A DNA stretch of 42,524 bases from Hydrogenophaga sp. (lineage in GTDB: Bacteria; Pseudomonadota; Gammaproteobacteria; Burkholderiales; Burkholderiaceae_C): NCBI RefSeq assembly GCF_022844385.1, contig NZ_JALHLX010000013.1:1-42524 (forward strand), written 5' to 3'. Numbering within the stretch: position 1 is the first letter of the stretch; each line of letters opens with the position of its first letter. The position numbers were made by a program, and so were the translations under genes. Positions 1 to 11,509 of this stretch are shown here, in pieces. The notes under the pieces are model-generated. The model worked only from the letters and a program-made list of their open reading frames with translations. It made no database searches and was not told where the DNA came from.

Positions 1-1229
<1,229 letters not shown>

Positions 1230-1480
1230 TTTTTTGGAGGCGCCCGTCCAGGGCGCTGGGGGCATCGGCCACTCCGGAAACCGCTTTGTTGTTGGAAGCG
1301 GGAGCCGGCCAGTCTGGGGCAGATGGATTCAGGGGTTTGGTGCCACCAGTGGTTGGCGAGCACCCCAGCGAAAGGCTGGTGTTGAGCCAACTGAAGTGCC
1401 CAACGAGCCGTATTGTCGCATGCTGGGATAATCCAGGGTTGCGCGGCCGTCCTGGCTGCAGATTCCTCAGGCACACAGCA

Positions 1481-3141
<1,661 letters not shown>

Positions 3142-3142
<1 letters not shown>

Positions 3143-3681
3143 TGCAGGACGTTGAAGCAGCCACGCGCCACTGGCTGGAAAAGGCCGTGATCGGCCTGAA
3201 CCTGTGCCCGTTCGCGCGGGCGGTCTATGTGAAGAATCAGGTGCGCATCGTGGTGAGCCAGGCGCGCCACCTCGACGCGTTTCTGGACGATCTCGACCGC
3301 GAGCTCACCTTGCTCGTGAACACGCCCGCCGAAGAGACCGACACCACACTGCTGGTGCACGCCACGCTGTTCCCCGACTTCGAGGTGTTCAACGACTTCC
3401 TGAACGTGGTGGACGACGTGGTGGCCGAGCACGAGCTCGAGGGTGTGATCCAGGTCGCACCGTTTCATCCCTTGTTTCAGTTCGAGGGCACCGAGCCCGA
3501 CGACGTGACCAACTGCACCAACCGCGCCCCCTTTCCCACGCTGCACCTGCTGCGAGAAGAAAGCGTGGAGCGCGCCGTGGCCAGCGAAGGCGGTGATGCC
3601 GACGCCATCGTGGAGCGCAACCTGCAGACCCTGCGCGATCTCGGCGTCGAGGGCTGGCGCGCCTTGATGCAGAAGGCTTGA
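3142..3681 (+). CDS. DUF1415 domain-containing protein
   Basis: Cytosolic protein of 179 residues matching the DUF1415 family. Characteristic stretches are HWLEKAVIGLNLCPFA near the N-terminus, with a conserved Cys-Pro-Phe at about residues 22-25, then VAPFHPLFQF and NRAPFPTLHLLRE. I know of no established biochemical role. The ATG at 3142 overlaps ettA's TGA by one base. A GTG three bases upstream is also in frame, but the ATG is the more natural choice. It has no signal peptide or membrane segment. Tight coupling to ettA suggests co-expression; a shared role in translation is speculation. Confidence 0.88.
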
Positions 3682-3786
3682 ACTGGCGGCGCTTTGGGCG
3701 TCTTTTCCACGTTGTGAACAGGGTTGGGCTTCGTCACAATGGTCCGAACCTCACTTCGGCCCACTTCATCGAAAGAGATCGCCCGC

Positions 3787-5886
3787 ATGGATGCCCAGCC
3801 TCAGGCCTTTGACGCCTGCCTCAAGGAGGCCCTCGTCCAGACGCGCGAGTGGGTGCCCCGTTGGCTGGACAAGCTGCACGCCGCGCTCAAGGAAAAGGAG
3901 CTGTCGGCAAGGCATCTGAACGACAAACAAGGCCTGGTCGAGGCGCGCACCGCGCTCGAATCCCACCGCGACCTGATCGCTGTCAAATTCATCGAATCGC
4001 TCGCGGATGCGGTAGGCAACTCCTTGCCGGCAACCGACACCCTTGGGCGTCCGGCCAAAACCGTGAGCTTTGATGAGCTTGAGCTCATGGCTGACGACCA
4101 GGTGCAGGAGACGGTGGAACTCGCCCGTGTGCAGCAGATCGTGAGCATGACGGTGGACCACGAGATCGTGGAGCTGACGGCCCGCTTGTGCACGGCGCAG
4201 GGCATGCAGGTGGTGAATCCAGACGCCAACCCTTTGCGCTCCGATGTGGTGGTGGGGGCCTTGATGAAGACACTCAAGGGACTGCATCTGGGCCCTGCTG
4301 TGCGCTCTCGCTGGCTGCAGACCGGCGCCATCTTGCTGGGCAACGAACTGCAGGGTCTCTACACACGGCTGAGCGCCTTGCTCGACCGCATGGGGGTGCA
4401 GGCGGCAGGCTATGCCGTGGTGCAGTCGCCCGACTCGCGCCCGTTCACCGGCGATGTGCCGGTTCGCCGTGGCGGAGCACCGCAGGACGAAGCGGCGCCC
4501 GGCTCTGAAGCTTTGTTGACCCTGGACCACCTGCACCAGCTGCTGGTGGGCAACCTCGATCAATCCGGCGAAGAGGGAACGCATGCGCCCGGCAGCGCCG
4601 GCGCAGGCAATGCCATGGTGCGCACGCTGGCCAGCGAAGTGGTCTCCCTCATGCTCAAGCAGATATCTGCCGACGAGCGACTGCTGCTGCCGGTGCGCGA
4701 AATGCTGCAGGACATGAAGCCGGCGTTGCTGCAGGTGGCCCGCACCGAACCGCGCTTCTTTGCCGACCGGCAGAACCCCGCACGCCGCCTGCTCGATGCC
4801 ATCACCGAACACAGCCTCGCTTACACGAACGAGCAGGATCGTGGATACGCCGGATTTTCGCGCCAGGTGCGCAGCATCATCGACGCACTGCAAAAACCCG
4901 GTGGCGACCTGACCGACAGATTCTCAGGCTTGCTGCAGGGCTTCAACCGTTCGCAAACCGAGGCCATGGCGCCCGAGCAGGTGCAGGCGCGCGGCCTGGC
5001 GGTCAAGACGCTGGTGCGGGTCGAGCAGCGCAACCTGCTGGCCGAACGTGTGGCGGCCGAATTCCGATCGCGCAACGACTTCGCGCGTTCGCCCGGCGTG
5101 GTGCGTCGCTTCCTCACCGGCCCCTGGGCGCAGGTGGTGGCGCAGGCGCGTCTGGAAGTCTCCAACGCCACGGGCATGGACACCGCCGAGGTGCCGGCCT
5201 TGCGCTACACCGACATCCTGCCCGACCTGCTGTGGTCGAGCCAGCTGGCGTTGGCCAGCCTGAACCGCCCGCGCCTGGTCAAGATCATTCCCGGCGTCTT
5301 GCGCACGCTGCGCGAAGGCCTGGACTCGATCGACTATCCAAGGGAACAGGCGGAGTCCTTTTTCCAGGCCCTGATGGGCTTGCACGAAGCCGCCTACAAG
5401 ACCCAGCGTGCCGAGCCACCGCAAGACTCACCGCCCAGCCAGCAGGGCGACTTCGATCTGGAGCCCTGGATGCAGCCCGCCGAGGCGCGCGACACCGGCT
5501 TCATGGACGACATCGCTCCCGAGTCCCAGCCCGACACCCAGCCTTCGTTTGTCGACACGCAGCCCCTGCAGCGGGACTGGGTGGAGCTCAAGGCCGAGAT
5601 GGCGGCGCAGCAGCCGGTCTCACAACTGAGCGTGGGCACCTGGGTCGACATGTGGCAGGAGGGCCAGGCCGTGCGCTGCCAGATCACCTGGGCCAGCCCG
5701 CACGGCACGCTGTTCCTCTTCGCAGGCCCGCATGGCCGCTCGCTGTCCATGACCCGCCGCGGGTTGGACCGTTTGATCGAGCAGGACAAGTTGCGTGTGG
5801 TGGCGGACCACGGCGTGGTCAACGAAGCGCTGGACGAAGTGACACGCCAGGCGTGGCTGAACAGCATCAAGGCTTCTGGAATCTAG
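3787..5886 (+). CDS. DUF1631 family protein
   Basis: Large cytosolic protein (699 residues) of the DUF1631 family, common in beta- and gammaproteobacteria and sometimes misannotated as thymidine phosphorylase. The N-terminal and central parts look mostly helical. The last 100 or so residues (from about LSVGTWVDMWQEG to the end) look like a small beta-rich domain resembling PilZ-like domains often seen at this end. That reading is by eye, and I see no clear c-di-GMP RxxxR-DxSxxG motif. The start at 3787 (MDAQPQAFDACLKEAL) is chosen because homology begins there and a GAAAGAGA stretch lies upstream. In-frame starts at 3724 and 3739 exist. A strong hairpin follows the stop. Function unknown. Confidence 0.85.
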   Translation: MDAQPQAFDACLKEALVQTREWVPRWLDKLHAALKEKELSARHLNDKQGLVEARTALESHRDLIAVKFIESLADAVGNSLPATDTLGRPAKTVSFDELELMADDQVQETVELARVQQIVSMTVDHEIVELTARLCTAQGMQVVNPDANPLRSDVVVGALMKTLKGLHLGPAVRSRWLQTGAILLGNELQGLYTRLSALLDRMGVQAAGYAVVQSPDSRPFTGDVPVRRGGAPQDEAAPGSEALLTLDHLHQLLVGNLDQSGEEGTHAPGSAGAGNAMVRTLASEVVSLMLKQISADERLLLPVREMLQDMKPALLQVARTEPRFFADRQNPARRLLDAITEHSLAYTNEQDRGYAGFSRQVRSIIDALQKPGGDLTDRFSGLLQGFNRSQTEAMAPEQVQARGLAVKTLVRVEQRNLLAERVAAEFRSRNDFARSPGVVRRFLTGPWAQVVAQARLEVSNATGMDTAEVPALRYTDILPDLLWSSQLALASLNRPRLVKIIPGVLRTLREGLDSIDYPREQAESFFQALMGLHEAAYKTQRAEPPQDSPPSQQGDFDLEPWMQPAEARDTGFMDDIAPESQPDTQPSFVDTQPLQRDWVELKAEMAAQQPVSQLSVGTWVDMWQEGQAVRCQITWASPHGTLFLFAGPHGRSLSMTRRGLDRLIEQDKLRVVADHGVVNEALDEVTRQAWLNSIKASGI

Positions 5887-5917
5887 GCCCCCACGCTCCG
5901 CCGCTGCGCGGGTCGCT

Positions 5918-5964
5918 GCCCCCCGAGGGGGCTGTTTTGCCTTGGGGCGGCCCGGCGGCAAAAC
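5918..5964. repeat. Double-hairpin intergenic palindrome, probable bidirectional terminator
   Basis: Two adjacent stem-loops lie between the convergent DUF1631 and TAXI genes. The first pairs GCCCCC (5918-5923) with GGGGGC (5927-5932) over a CGA loop and is followed by TGTTTTG, as in an intrinsic terminator for the plus strand. The second pairs GTTTTGCC (5934-5941) with GGCAAAAC (5957-5964) and ends two bases before the stop codon of the minus-strand gene. From memory, this sequence and the GC-rich bases before it resemble a repeat scattered through Comamonadaceae genomes. No second copy was noticed in this window. Confidence 0.7.
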
Positions 5965-5965
5965 G

Positions 5966-7291
5966 TCAAACCTTCCGCAACAGCTTCTTGCGCACCAGGT
6001 GGATGTTGTTGCGCAGGGCATAGAGCTCGTCGGTGTACGACAGGGGCACCACCACTTTCTCCACTTTGGATTCCATCGCGTCGAGCTGTTCGACCAGGTC
6101 GGCGGCTGGGTCGGTGCCGGCTTCGAAGCGCTGCTCCACATCGCGCAATTCGGCGTACCAGCGGAAGATCCGCTTGCGGATGCGGAAGGTGTAGAGCGGG
6201 GGGACGATGCGCGAGAGCGGCAGGGCGAGTGCCAGGATCAGGCCCATGGCCAGCCACATGCGTTCGATCAGGTTGGCCAGCCAGAAGGGCAGGTAGCGCT
6301 GCAGGAACGGAGCGCCGCTCTGGATGGCGCGTGTGGCTTCGGGCGAAATCGGTACTTCGCTGTGTTCCAGGCTGGGGTACTCGCGCGCCTTGCTGAACCA
6401 GCCCGAACCGCCATGCAGACTGGTGGCCGTTTGTGCAAACAGCTGCAGGATGGCGGGGTGGGTGTCGCTGTGCGCGAGCAGGCTGGTGGTGGAGGCGACC
6501 AGCCGCACATCCCGGGCGGGAATGTTGCGTGCGAGGTCCACCACACCCTGCGGCATCACCACCGGCGTGAGGTAGCCAAAACGCCGGGAATAGGCTTCGC
6601 TCTGCGCGAAGTCGAGCAGCCTCACACCCGGGGTCTGCAGCAGCATCTGCACCATCAGCGATTCGGGCGCCGAGGCGAACACCAGGGCGTCGATCTCGCC
6701 ACCCAGAAACGCCACCGTGGCGGGGGTTTGCTCCAGTTCTGTGAGCGTCATCTGTTTCGCGTCCAGCCGGTTCACGTCCAGCAGTGTGGCGAACAGGCGC
6801 GGCACACCGCTGCCGGCGGTGCCCACGTTGACGCGCCAGCCGCTGAATTCAGCGAGGTTGTTCACCACGGGGGACTTGCGCAGGCGTTTGGCCGAATCTT
6901 CCCGGTAGAAGAGCCACAGCGGCTCCACAAACAAGCTGCCCAGTGAGGTGATGGTGTCTTCCTCGTCGTAGCCGATGTCGGCTGTGCCGCCCTGCACAAA
7001 GCCGAGGTCCGCGCGGCCGGTGCGCAGCAGTTCGAGGTTGGCCGACGAGCCCTCGGACGACAACAGCTCAACGGTGATGCCGTAGCGCGCCAGCGCCTCG
7101 GCATACCGTTTGCCGAACTCCGCGTAGGCGCTTTGCTCGGGGCCGGTGGCCAGCACCACCCGCTTGGGCGGGTTGGGGTTGAGCCACCAGTAGGCCGCGC
7201 CCAGCAAGGCGATGGTGAGCAGGGCAAATGGGCCGAATGACGCCGCCATCTCGCGCAGCGAAATGAGCGTGTAGCGAAGGGTTTTGGGCAT
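5966..7291 (-). CDS. TAXI-family solute-binding protein with membrane segments at both ends
   Basis: Periplasmic solute-binding protein of the TAXI (TRAP-associated extracytoplasmic immunogenic) type, 441 residues. Start ATG at 7291. A hydrophobic segment at about residues 20-38 (FGPFALLTIALLGAAYWWL) has no obvious cleavage site and probably anchors the N-terminus. The binding domain begins at RVVLATGPEQSAYAEFGKRY and carries typical TAXI stretches (SSEGSSANLELL, DLGFVQGGTAD). A second membrane segment lies around residues 345-368, followed by a charged cytoplasmic tail of about 70 residues. Most TAXI proteins are about 320 residues and pair with a fused DctQM permease; no permease gene is nearby. 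The ligand cannot be read from the sequence. It may act as a sensor or serve a distant permease. Confidence 0.85.
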   Translation of the reverse strand: MPKTLRYTLISLREMAASFGPFALLTIALLGAAYWWLNPNPPKRVVLATGPEQSAYAEFGKRYAEALARYGITVELLSSEGSSANLELLRTGRADLGFVQGGTADIGYDEEDTITSLGSLFVEPLWLFYREDSAKRLRKSPVVNNLAEFSGWRVNVGTAGSGVPRLFATLLDVNRLDAKQMTLTELEQTPATVAFLGGEIDALVFASAPESLMVQMLLQTPGVRLLDFAQSEAYSRRFGYLTPVVMPQGVVDLARNIPARDVRLVASTTSLLAHSDTHPAILQLFAQTATSLHGGSGWFSKAREYPSLEHSEVPISPEATRAIQSGAPFLQRYLPFWLANLIERMWLAMGLILALALPLSRIVPPLYTFRIRKRIFRWYAELRDVEQRFEAGTDPAADLVEQLDAMESKVEKVVVPLSYTDELYALRNNIHLVRKKLLRKV

Positions 7292-7351
7292 GCCGGGACC
7301 TTAGCACGGCCCCTTGTAAAAACCTGTTGCAGCGCAGCGCCCGGGGCGCGC

Positions 7352-8080
7352 TCAGCGCATCGGTTCGATGCTCATCACGGTGTAGGCGCCGTTGACTTGC
7401 GTGGCGGTGAAGCGCACCTTGTCGCCCGCCTTCACCTTGCCCAGCAGCGCCGGGTCGCTCACCTGGAACACCATGGTCATGGGCGGCATATCGAGGTTCT
7501 TGATCTCGCCGTGCTTGAGCGAAATCTTGCCGGCGGCGGTATCCACCCTGCGCACCTCGGCCTCGGCCATGGGCAGGCCATCGGCCGCGGTGGATGTGCG
7601 CTTGAAACCCGTGTTGCCCGCGTAGTGCTGGTACACGCGGCTGGTGCCGTCGGACTGCACCAGCACCACGTCGTAGGCATCGCGGCGTTCGCCGTACACC
7701 GGTCCGTCCATGCCGGGGCTGCCCACCGGCATGCCGGGCACGGCCAGGCCGATAGCCTTGGGTTTTTCGGCCAGCAGGCGGCGGATCTCGCGCGCATTCA
7801 CGTGGCCTTCGATCACGTAGCCACCGATGAGGCCGGTGTGGCAGGAGCCGAACTTTTCCGGCAAGCCCAGGCGCTTGCGCACCGCCGTGTTGCCGGTGTC
7901 GAACACCTGCACCTGGAAGCCGTCGGCCTGCAGGTAGTTCACCCAGTCCTGGCAGCAGCCGCAGTTGGGGTCTTTCCAGACTTGAAGCACCGGCAGGGCG
8001 GCGGGTGTTTGTGCCCAGGTGGGCAAGGCCACGGCTGCGGTGAAGGCGGCGGCAGCGCTGATGAGGGAGCGTCGTTGCAT
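7352..8080 (-). CDS. DUF411-CusF fusion, exported copper-binding protein
   Basis: Exported protein of 242 residues made of two metal-binding modules. A signal peptide ends near residue 24 (ALPTWAQ). The DUF411 module follows (about 30-140), with CGCC at 40-43 and CH at 80-81. The C-terminal part (about 168-242) is CusF-like: HGEIKNLDMPPMTMVF aligns with the copper site of E. coli CusF, with H190, M201 and M203 matching its His and two Met ligands, and M198 where CusF has its Trp cap. The ATG at 8080 has GGAGACCACC upstream. It is last in the copper gene run, 17 bases after the cupredoxin. A role as a periplasmic Cu(I) carrier is inferred from the domains and context. Confidence 0.88.
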   Translation of the reverse strand: MQRRSLISAAAAFTAAVALPTWAQTPAALPVLQVWKDPNCGCCQDWVNYLQADGFQVQVFDTGNTAVRKRLGLPEKFGSCHTGLIGGYVIEGHVNAREIRRLLAEKPKAIGLAVPGMPVGSPGMDGPVYGERRDAYDVVLVQSDGTSRVYQHYAGNTGFKRTSTAADGLPMAEAEVRRVDTAAGKISLKHGEIKNLDMPPMTMVFQVSDPALLGKVKAGDKVRFTATQVNGAYTVMSIEPMR

Positions 8081-8097
8081 GGTGGTCTCCAGTGGAA

Positions 8098-8595
8098 TCA
8101 GGCTTTGGGGGCGACGCGGATGGTGCCGCGCATGCCGGCTTCGAAGTGGCCGGCGATCAGGCAGGCGAATTCAAAGTTGCCCGGGCGGTTGAAGGTCCAG
8201 ACGATCTCGCCGCGCTTGCCGGGTGACACGTGCGCCATGTAGGGCTCGTCGTGCTCCATGTTGGGAAACTTTTTCATCATCTCGGCGTGGACCTTGAGCT
8301 CGTCGGCGGTGCCGATCACGATCTCGTGCAGCACCTTGCCGGCGTTGATGGCGCGGATGCGCAGTGTCTCGCCTTCGCGCACGTCGATGTGGTTCGGGCT
8401 CATCTTCATGTCGTCTGTCATGCGGATGTCCACGGTTCGGCGGGCCTGGGCTGGCTCGCCGGCGATGCCCCAGGGCTTCTGTTCTTTCACCACCGGTCCA
8501 GCGGCTTTGCCGTGTTGTTCGCCGTGGGCGAAGGCGCGCGGCAGGGCCAGCAGCAGGGGCAGGGTGAGCAGGGAGCGTCGTGTGTTGAAGGTCAT
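8098..8595 (-). CDS. Periplasmic cupredoxin (CopI-like copper tolerance protein)
   Basis: Small blue-copper-fold protein, 165 residues, with a signal peptide ending near residue 23 (ALPRAFA). The mature protein begins HGEQHGK. The type-1 copper ligands are visible: H90 (VLHEIVIG), then C145, H150 and M155 in FACLIAGHFEAGM. A Met/His-containing segment lies between them (HAEMMKKFPNMEHDEPYM). This layout resembles the CopI cupredoxins of betaproteobacteria that protect against copper. The ATG at 8595 has CCGGAG upstream. The gene sits between the multicopper oxidase and the DUF411-CusF gene in the same orientation, so it is probably co-transcribed. It could carry electrons for the oxidase or simply bind copper. 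Confidence 0.88.
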   Translation of the reverse strand: MTFNTRRSLLTLPLLLALPRAFAHGEQHGKAAGPVVKEQKPWGIAGEPAQARRTVDIRMTDDMKMSPNHIDVREGETLRIRAINAGKVLHEIVIGTADELKVHAEMMKKFPNMEHDEPYMAHVSPGKRGEIVWTFNRPGNFEFACLIAGHFEAGMRGTIRVAPKA

Positions 8596-8616
8596 CTGTG
8601 TTCTCCGGAAAAAAGT

Positions 8617-10023
8617 TCAGTGGTTGCCGTGGCCGCCCGCAGGCTTGCGCACGGTGGCAGCGGGTGCCGTCGTTGAGGTGGGCGCAGCAGGTCGGGCGGC
8701 TGTGGGCGCGGTGCCGGTGTCCACCAGCCGCGCCTGCGTGCCGGGCGGCATCGGGTAGACACCGGGGTCGGTGTAGTCGCCGGCCTTCTGGTCGGCGCGC
8801 ACCTTGAGGGTGGTGAACATGCCGCCCATCTCGATGGGGCCGTAGGGGCCGGTGCCGGTCATCATGGGGAAGGTGTTGGCGGGCAGCTCCATTTCCATTT
8901 CGCCCATGTCCGCCATGCCGCGTTCGCCCATCACCATGTAGTCGGGCACGGCGCGCTGCAGCGGCGCCACCAGACCCCGGTGGTCCACGCCGATCATGGT
9001 GGGCACGCTGTGGCCCATGGCGCCCATGGTGTGGTGGCTCTTGTGGCAGTGCATGGCCCAGTCGCCCGGCTCGTCGGCGATGAATTCCAGCTGGCGCATC
9101 TGGCCCACGGCCACGTCCGCCGTCACCTCGGGCCAGCGCGATCCTTTGGGCGTGGGACCTCCGTCGGTGCCACTCACCTCGAACTCGATGCCGTGGATGT
9201 GGATCGGGTGGTTGGTCATGGTGAGGTTGCCCACGCGCACCCGCACACGTTCGCCCAGTTTGGCCACCAGCGGCGTGATGCCCGGAAACACGCGGCTGTT
9301 CCAGCTCCAGATGTTTTGGTCGAGCATGGTGTTGACCTGCGGCGTCATGCTGCCGGGCTCCACGTCGAAGGCGTTCAGCAGGAAGCAGTAGTCGCGCTGC
9401 ACGTCTTCAATGAGCGGGTGCTTCGCCTTCGGGTGCGTGACCCAGAAGCCCATCATGCCCATGGCCATCTGCACCATTTCGTCGGCGTGCGGGTGGTACA
9501 TGAAGGTGCCGGGGCGGCGCGCGGTGAACTCGTACACAAAGGTCTTGCCCACCGGGATCTGCGGCTGGTTCAAACCGCCCACACCGTCCATGCCGTTGGG
9601 CAGGCGCTGGCCGTGCCAGTGGATGGTGGTGTGCTCGGGCAGGCGGTTGGTCACGTAGATGCGCACCTGGTCGCCTTCGACCACCTCGATGGTGGGACCC
9701 GGGCTCTGGCCGTTGTAGCCCCACATGTTGACCATGAAGCCGGGCGCCATTTCGCGCACCACGGGCTCGGCCACGAGATGGAATTCCTTCACGCCCGCGT
9801 TCATGCGCCAGGGTGCGGTCCAGCCGTTGAGCGTGACCACCGGGTTGTAGGGTCGGCCAGCACCGGTCACGCCCGGGGGCATCCAGGGCGGTGCGGTGTT
9901 GGCTGAGGTTTGTTGCACCGGCTCGGGGATGGCGGCCAGGGCCACGCGGCTCACGCTGGTGGCGGCCACTGCGCCCACGGCGGCGCCGGTCAGCCAGTTT
10001 CTGCGGTTCATGGTTTTGTTCAT
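8617..10023 (-). CDS. Tat-exported multicopper oxidase with Met-rich region
   Basis: Periplasmic multicopper oxidase, 468 residues, probably oxidising Cu(I) to the less toxic Cu(II) with O2. The start at 10023 (MNKTMNRRNWLTG) has an upstream AGGA and lies one base after the TolC-like gene's stop; ATG 10011 is an alternative. NRRNWLTG followed by a hydrophobic stretch is a twin-arginine signal. Copper motifs appear in the canonical order: HWH (135-137), HPH (177-179), HPIHIH (272-277) and HCHKSHHTMGAM (325-336), where C326, H331 and M336 are the type-1 ligands. After the last motif comes a Met-rich stretch with many GM/MG pairs, then a Pro/Ala/Thr-rich tail ending GGHGNH. The copper substrate is inferred from context. 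Confidence 0.93.
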   Translation of the reverse strand: MNKTMNRRNWLTGAAVGAVAATSVSRVALAAIPEPVQQTSANTAPPWMPPGVTGAGRPYNPVVTLNGWTAPWRMNAGVKEFHLVAEPVVREMAPGFMVNMWGYNGQSPGPTIEVVEGDQVRIYVTNRLPEHTTIHWHGQRLPNGMDGVGGLNQPQIPVGKTFVYEFTARRPGTFMYHPHADEMVQMAMGMMGFWVTHPKAKHPLIEDVQRDYCFLLNAFDVEPGSMTPQVNTMLDQNIWSWNSRVFPGITPLVAKLGERVRVRVGNLTMTNHPIHIHGIEFEVSGTDGGPTPKGSRWPEVTADVAVGQMRQLEFIADEPGDWAMHCHKSHHTMGAMGHSVPTMIGVDHRGLVAPLQRAVPDYMVMGERGMADMGEMEMELPANTFPMMTGTGPYGPIEMGGMFTTLKVRADQKAGDYTDPGVYPMPPGTQARLVDTGTAPTAARPAAPTSTTAPAATVRKPAGGHGNH

Positions 10024-10024
10024 G

Positions 10025-11428
10025 TCAGTGTCCTGCCGGGGCTTTGGCGGCGCCTGCGCCGGTGTTGGAAGCGGTGTCGGGGCCAGCGTAGTCGGCGCCG
10101 GCGAGAAGGGCTTGCCAGTCGGCCTGGGCGCGCCAGTAGTCGCGCCGGGCCTGCAGTGCAGCGTCGAGCGACTGCATGCGTTCGCGCGCGCTGGCCAGCA
10201 ACTCCCAACTGCTTTGGAGCATGCCGTTGTAGCGCAGCAGGGTTTCCTGCTCCAGCGCAGCTTGCAGTTGTGCGACCACGCCTTGCGCGTGCAGCGCGCT
10301 GGCGTGGCGCGCCTGCAGGTTGGCCCAGGCCTGGCGAGCCATGGAACGTCGTTCACTCGCTGCACGCAGCAACCGGGCTTCGGCGTCGATCGAGCGTTCC
10401 AGCGTGTGGTCACGCAGCAGCGACAGGTTGTCGATGTGCGGCGGGGTTGGCCTGGTGCCAGGCGCGGGCATCGCTGCCAGCGCGGCCTCCACGGCGGTTT
10501 GCCAGTCTTGCCGGCGACCAGGGGTCAGGGCGGCCAGCCCGCGTTGTGCTTCGATCTGTTGCTGCGCCAGCAACGGGTCAGCGCGCAGCACGGCCGCTTC
10601 CAGCGTGGCTTCGCTCAGGCCTTCGCCCGGCGTGGCGCGCGATGGCACGGGAGGCAGGCTGGCGGGCAGGCGCTCACCGAGCTGCGCCACGGTTGCCGCG
10701 TCCCACATGCCCAGCAGTTGCGCCAGCCGTTCCCGGGCGGCCAGGGCCGCCGCTTGCGCGTTCACGCTGGCCTGCCATGCGCTGGCTTCTGTCAGCTGCT
10801 CGCGCATCAGCCGGGCCTGGCTCCAGTTGCCGGCCACCACCATGCGACGACCGAGCTCACTGCCGGTGCGGGTGGCGTCCCACATCTCGCCCGTCTGGCG
10901 CCAGCTCTGGCGGGCGCTCACGGCATCCACCCAGGCGCGCTGCAGGTCGCGCACATGTTTCGCGTAGGCCACCTGCACGGCGCCTGCTTCCAGCGCGTTC
11001 ATGCCGGCCCGGGTGAACAGGTCGGGCCGCTGGCGCAGGGACAGGCGCAAGGCCTGCGCCACATCCAGTGGTTCCGCCTTGGCGGCGGCGTCTGGGCCCG
11101 GCGTGACCATTTCACCGGGGTTGCTGGCCTCCCAACGCAGAAGGTCGATATGACCGCGCGGAAATTCGGCCACACGCTCGTTGGCGCGTTGCCAGATCTC
11201 GCGCGCCCGGGCAAGGTCGGCCGGGCGTTCCGGTGCCGCCGTTGCGCCGGCGGCGGGCAGGGTCATCGGTGCTGGTGCCGATGAGGGGGTTGCCGGATTG
11301 GCGGCCTGCAAGGCGCCAGCTGTTAGCGCCAGCGCCGGCCAGCAGGCCGTTGACAACGCAAGGCTCAAGGCGGCCAGGCGACCGGGGGTGCTCTTCAAAG
11401 GCGGTGACAACCGCCGCAAAACCATCAT
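10025..11428 (-). CDS. TolC-family outer membrane protein in the copper gene run
   Basis: Outer-membrane efflux channel subunit of the TolC/CusC family, 467 residues. The N-terminus is basic followed by a hydrophobic stretch (LAALSLALSTACWPALALTAG) consistent with export. The body shows long Ala/Gln/Arg-rich helices with heptad character in two halves, as expected for the periplasmic helical barrel (LRLSLRQRPDLFTRAGMNALEAG, then LLRAASERRSMARQAWANLQARH). The ATG at 11428 has CAGGAG upstream; a second ATG is next to it. One base separates its TGA from the oxidase start. No RND pump or membrane fusion gene is adjacent, so any partner must be elsewhere. Similar CopB-position genes accompany multicopper oxidases in other Burkholderiales. 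Confidence 0.83.
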   Translation of the reverse strand: MMVLRRLSPPLKSTPGRLAALSLALSTACWPALALTAGALQAANPATPSSAPAPMTLPAAGATAAPERPADLARAREIWQRANERVAEFPRGHIDLLRWEASNPGEMVTPGPDAAAKAEPLDVAQALRLSLRQRPDLFTRAGMNALEAGAVQVAYAKHVRDLQRAWVDAVSARQSWRQTGEMWDATRTGSELGRRMVVAGNWSQARLMREQLTEASAWQASVNAQAAALAARERLAQLLGMWDAATVAQLGERLPASLPPVPSRATPGEGLSEATLEAAVLRADPLLAQQQIEAQRGLAALTPGRRQDWQTAVEAALAAMPAPGTRPTPPHIDNLSLLRDHTLERSIDAEARLLRAASERRSMARQAWANLQARHASALHAQGVVAQLQAALEQETLLRYNGMLQSSWELLASARERMQSLDAALQARRDYWRAQADWQALLAGADYAGPDTASNTGAGAAKAPAGH

Positions 11429-11509
11429 GGGAATCTCCTGAAATCACGGACCGGCGCCCGCTGACGCAGCCTGATCGGGCCGCTGCGGACGCACCTGTGG
11501 TGTGTGAAC

